From assembly GCA_039105265.1 (NCBI GenBank), contig JAPFFF010000047.1, positions 124,001 to 188,000 on the forward strand: 64,000 bases of DNA, written 5' to 3'. The translations under genes were made by a program, and so were the position numbers. This DNA comes from Tritrichomonas musculus (Eukaryota > Parabasalia > Tritrichomonadida > Tritrichomonadidae). The notes beneath the pieces are model-generated. The model had not been told where the DNA came from and ran no database searches. It was given only the letters and a program-made list of their open reading frames with translations. How positions within the stretch are numbered: position 1 is the first letter of the stretch; each line of letters begins with the position of its first letter. Shown piece after piece: positions 60,835 to 64,000 of this stretch.

Positions 60835-61966
60835 CCGTACCTTGAAAAACCTAATATTGCTCTCAAATAACTTCATACTAGATTTGAATGAAATTGAATG
60901 TTCTTTATAACAAAGAAAATTAAGCATATCTCCAAAAATTTAAAAGAAATAATACATTATCTTTATCTAAAAAATATTATTATTAATTTTTTGATGATCT
61001 AGTAACAATATATTTTCGATTTAGGTAACTTGCAATATTATCAGATCTATTTGCTATAAAAATTAAGTTTCTCGTAATGTAGTTTAACGAAAACTATTAT
61101 GATTTACTTTTATTTGCTTTTTGACTGCTTCTCTTCTTTTGGTATTTTCAATGATATTATTGTTTTTTTTTTTTTTTTTATGAAAGAGGTATTAAAATTA
61201 CCAAAATTTGAATAAAATCCAAAATTAAAACGATTTTTTCATAATTTTTTAATATAAACCAATTTCTTATTAAAAATTTTTAATCAATCAAATTGTACAT
61301 TTTAAAAAGGCATTTCTTGTGAATCTAATAGGACTCATTAGACTTGGAAAATTTGAAAGAACATTTCCTTTAGATATTTCTTTTCTTTTTAAATTATTAA
61401 AAGAACTTGGATGGATGGATTTTTGGAATCTGATTTACATTATTATAATGAATTTTGTAATTTTTCTCATAAATTTTTAATCTATTTTCGTCTATTTGAG
61501 GTTCAAACCATATTCGTCTATTTGTTTCTTAAATATAATAGAGTCAACATCTCCAATGTAAGGTATATTTCCTCCTGATTCGCTATGAGGAAGCCAACGA
61601 TTTCCTGAGAGAGTTGCACAAATGGCAGTTGAAATAGATTGAGGTGTGAGACCAAAAGTATTTTCAATATATTCTTGTTTCAGTCCTTACCTTTTCATTT
61701 CACATATCTGGATTTGTTCTCTGGAAAAAGTAGTTTTTTCTTCATCTGTCCAATTAAATTGATTCATATAATAAAAATGAAAATCAACGTATATTTTTTT
61801 ACTTCATTTGTTAAAATTAAAAATTTTCAATGAATAAACTTCACAGTAGTTTCTCAAAAATTCTTTACAATTGAAATATTTGTATTAAACTATAATAAAT
61901 TTCAATAATTGAATGGATTTAGTATGAAGTTATATTGAGAGTAGTATGAGGTTTTTAAATATACGG
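60835..61966. mobile_element. 1.13-kb DNA transposon, TA-flanked CCGTA...TACGG inverted repeats
   Basis: The left end CCGTACCTTGAAAAACCTAA then TATTGCTCTCAAATAACTTC then ATACTA (60835-60880) is mirrored by TAGTATGAAGTTATATTGAG then AGTAGTATGAGGTTTTTAAA then TATACGG (61919-61966). Both ends are flanked by TA, as in Tc1/mariner-type insertions. The interior carries a decayed transposase N-terminus on the minus strand. At 1.13 kb and without a full transposase it is non-autonomous. A separate copy of the right end lies at 63184-63224. Confidence 0.75.
61502..61767 (-). pseudogene. Transposase N-terminal helix-turn-helix relic
   Basis: From an ATG at 61767 the minus strand reads MNQFNWTDEEKTTFSREQIQ, ICEMKR, a TAA stop, then GLKQEYIENTFGLTPQSIST, AICATLSGNRWLPHSESGGN, IPYIGDVDSIIFKKQIDEYG. 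The middle part looks like a helix-turn-helix (LKQEYIENTFGLTPQSISTAI). The NRWLPHSESGGNIPYIGDVD linker resembles the N-terminal region of transposases repeated in Tritrichomonas genomes, as I recall them. The catalytic DDE part is absent or unreadable beyond 61500. Besides the stop the frame is good, so decay is moderate. It sits inside the inverted repeats at 60835-61966, which supports the reading. Superfamily uncertain. Confidence 0.55.
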
Positions 61967-61968
61967 TA

Positions 61969-62852
61969 TATAAACCTTTCAAAATACAAAAATCTTATAG
62001 AAAATAAATTCAATGGTTGCTCTTTCGGAAAAAGTTTAGATAGTTTTATTTTTATGATTGAAATATTTTTTTATAATTTTGGTCTTAGTTTTATGTTATT
62101 TATTTCATTTTTACAGGAAGGAAATAATTTCACAAAAAAATTGAATAAAATAATTATTTCAGAAAAAGTTGAAATATATGAACAATTTTTAATAATAGAT
62201 TAAATTAATTTAAATTTATTTTATTCAGTAAACATTTATTTTTATATATTTATCTCTATTTATTATTTTATTTATAACTATATATTATTTAAATATTGTT
62301 ACAGGTTAAATATTATATGCATCAATAAATATTATCAAAATAAAAAAAACCAAAAAATATTTATTGAATTGATCTTTCAAATATTCTCAAATAGAAAAAA
62401 ATATTTTTAAACTTTTTCATAAATTATTTTTTTAATTATAATAAGATTATATCTATCTTTCTATGATTTATTTATATTATATTATTCTATTTATATATCT
62501 ATAATATAAATATATAAATATATTCTTAAAAATCATTTGATAATATTTTTCCTAATAAAGTTTTTAACATAAAAAAAAATTAAATATATTTTTTTTAATT
62601 TTAAAAGAATTAATATTGCAGTAAATATTTCCTTAAATAATTTAATATTGACATTTATATAATATATAATTTATATAAACACAGAAAAATGAATAATATA
62701 TGCAAATAATATTATTAATAAGAAGGTTTATATATGATATAAAATCATAATGTCTTTCACAAATTTGAATATAGTAAGAATCAGAAAAAATCATCAATAT
62801 TTTGTTTGCTATAAATTCAATTGCTTTGAATATTCTGAGGAAAATATAGTAA
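61969..62852. other. AT-rich spacer
   Basis: No supported gene. An 85-codon plus frame at 61946-62203 starts inside the transposon end and is Phe/Ile/Asn-rich. A 76-codon minus frame at 62642-62872 is similar. Both look like chance frames. Confidence 0.4.
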
Positions 62853-63133
62853 GACGATAAACGAGTAAACATCAGAAAAACCGGTCGACATCGAAAACTT
62901 TTTCATAAAATCGCACTCAAATATTTCATAAAGATGTTCAAAATGATATTGAAAAGGCTCTCAAATATAACTCAAATATCTTTTTAAAAAGTTCTAATAA
63001 ATTTTAAAAATATTATAATGTCTACCAGTTTTTGAATAAGCATCATAGAAAAGTATTCATAGTATTTCTATGAGTTTATTGAAAAAGTTGATGATGTCGA
63101 CGAGTTTTTCATGATGTCGACCGGTTTATCGTC
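62853..63133. mobile_element. 281-bp MITE with GACGATAAAC / ACCGGTCGACATC arms
   Basis: The left arm GACGATAAACGAGTAAACAT then CAGAAAAACCGGTCGACATC then GAAAACTTTTTCAT (62853-62906) is mirrored by AAAAAGTTGATGATGTCGAC then GAGTTTTTCATGATGTCGAC then CGGTTTATCGTC (63082-63133). The two arms share the modules GACGATAAAC, ACCGGTCGACATC and AACTTTTTC, although their spacing differs. The interior is non-coding. The outer GACGATAAAC contains the ACGATAA Myb-site core. Confidence 0.65.
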
Positions 63134-63183
63134 AAGCTATACTTAAATAAAATAAAAATCAGAAAGTCTCTCAATAGTGTTCT

Positions 63184-63224
63184 GAGGTTATTGAGAGTGC
63201 TATGAGAAATTTTACCATACGGTA
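63184..63224. repeat. Solo copy of a transposon right end
   Basis: GAGGTTATTGAGAGTGCTAT then GAGAAATTTTACCATACGGT then A matches the right terminal repeat at 61930-61968 (AGTTATATTGAGAGTAGTAT then GAGGTTTTTAAATATACGGT). CTCTCAATA just upstream (63166) can pair with TTATTGAGAG, so this may be a very short folded-back element. Confidence 0.5.
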
Positions 63225-63309
63225 AACAAAAATAAAATTAAACTTTTTGAAAAAATTCTCTCAAAAAATATTAATTTTTTTTCAATTGAAATTTGAAATA
63301 ATTTTTTTT

Positions 63310-63830
63310 AATTTAAATGATCAACACAGGACCTCTTATGGAAAATGAAAAAATTGAAATTATAGGAATCGATTATACAATAATAGCTGTACCTTAATTG
63401 GACAATTAACAAATGGAAATCCCAGCACAGTCAAAAGTTTTTACGACTCTTTAGAACAGTATCAAACTTTCTCACCCCCAAGAGGAAGAATGATATATCA
63501 GGAATAAAATTTGAAAGGCAAAATCAGTTATTTTATTCTCTCAATCGTTCATAGAATAATATCCCAACAGAAAAAATTCACAATATCTACTGGAGCTTTT
63601 TAGCTAGATGAATTGTATGCAATAACATAAATGGTAACTCGCTAAACGGGCACTGGAAAGAAGCAAAAGCTGTTCATAACCAGTACAGAACAAATCTTTG
63701 TTATTCTCCATATCCTTTTACTGGTCAAATAAGGTCAATTGAATTACCTTCAACAGTCAGTTTTTCATAAGAAGAAAATTATAACGATCATGATTTCAAT
63801 GAAAAGGATAAATAAACGATTAAGTTTTGA
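63310..63830 (+). pseudogene. Unidentified gene relic
   Basis: Three frames of the plus strand give pieces of plausible protein: MENEKIEIIGIDYTIIAVP at 63338, then NGNPSTVKSFYDSLEQYQTF near 63412-63470, then NGHWKEAKAVHNQYRTNLCY and SPYPFTGQIRSIELPSTVSF near 63646-63766. GC content here is higher than around it. There are many stops and several frame changes. I cannot name the family; GQIRSIELPSTVSF slightly recalls the start of an LRR_5 repeat, but there is only one. Confidence 0.4.
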
Positions 63831-64000
63831 ATATTTTCGGGTTTTTTATATTCAATTTTGAATGATATGGGGAGAAATTTTAATTCCAATTTTTTAATTT
63901 TTTTAGTTCAAATTTTTCTTTTAATGAAAAATATAAAAATCAAATATAATGCAATATTATATTTATTTAATTACTCTTAATAAAATTATATTTTAGGAAA
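63831..64000. other. AT-rich end of window
   Basis: I see no feature. The window ends in AT-rich DNA. Confidence 0.4.

Noticed and set aside
61946-62203. 85-codon plus frame at the transposon's right end
   Set aside because: It starts within the terminal repeat, is Phe/Ile/Asn-rich and has no motif.

Overview
This window comes from an AT-rich eukaryotic nuclear genome. It is most likely a trichomonad (Parabasalia), and closer to Tritrichomonas-type genomes than to Trichomonas vaginalis. The evidence is the intron-poor long reading frames, very short 5' leaders with a possible TCA-type initiator, genes with DUF3447/ankyrin domains, BspA-like leucine-rich repeats (LRR_5), two R2R3 Myb proteins of the trichomonad kind, and a nuclear tRNA gene. 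The species assignment is inference.

Layout. 0-3 kb: a minus-strand DUF3447 gene followed by three isolated ankyrin-repeat islands. 3.5-11.6 kb: a 2707-residue protein with a BTB-like region, a coiled coil, LRR_5 arrays and an embedded pseudokinase. 11.9-12.3 kb: relic of a bacterial-type GNAT acetyltransferase. 12.3-18.7 kb: a CHD-type chromatin remodeller and COP9 signalosome subunit 2, both on the minus strand. 19-29 kb: a gene-poor AT desert with a small unknown gene, two Myb genes and two MITE-like elements. 29-34 kb: a DUF3447-LRR_5 gene split by one in-frame TGA, a decayed DUF3447/ankyrin gene and a broken unrecognised gene. 35.6-40.9 kb: a small unknown gene, S-adenosylmethionine synthetase, a decayed HECT E3 gene and a TATA-binding-protein gene with an odd tail. 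41.9-51.2 kb: a UBR-type E3 ligase, an intact DUF3447-LRR_5 gene, tRNA-Thr(UGU) and a protein kinase. 52.4-64 kb: mostly mobile DNA. It holds a 3.1-kb element with long terminal inverted repeats and one intact unrecognised 714-residue protein, a 1.1-kb transposon with a transposase relic, and several MITEs.

The housekeeping genes cover chromatin (CHD), transcription (TBP, Myb) and protein turnover (CSN2, UBR ligase, HECT relic), together with methyl-donor synthesis and signalling. The LRR_5 and DUF3447 families are lineage-expanded. I see no operon-like structure. Several predicted frames open at TTG or GTG, and in those cases I moved the start to the first credible ATG. The most interesting item is the TIR-bounded 714-residue gene at 53-56 kb.
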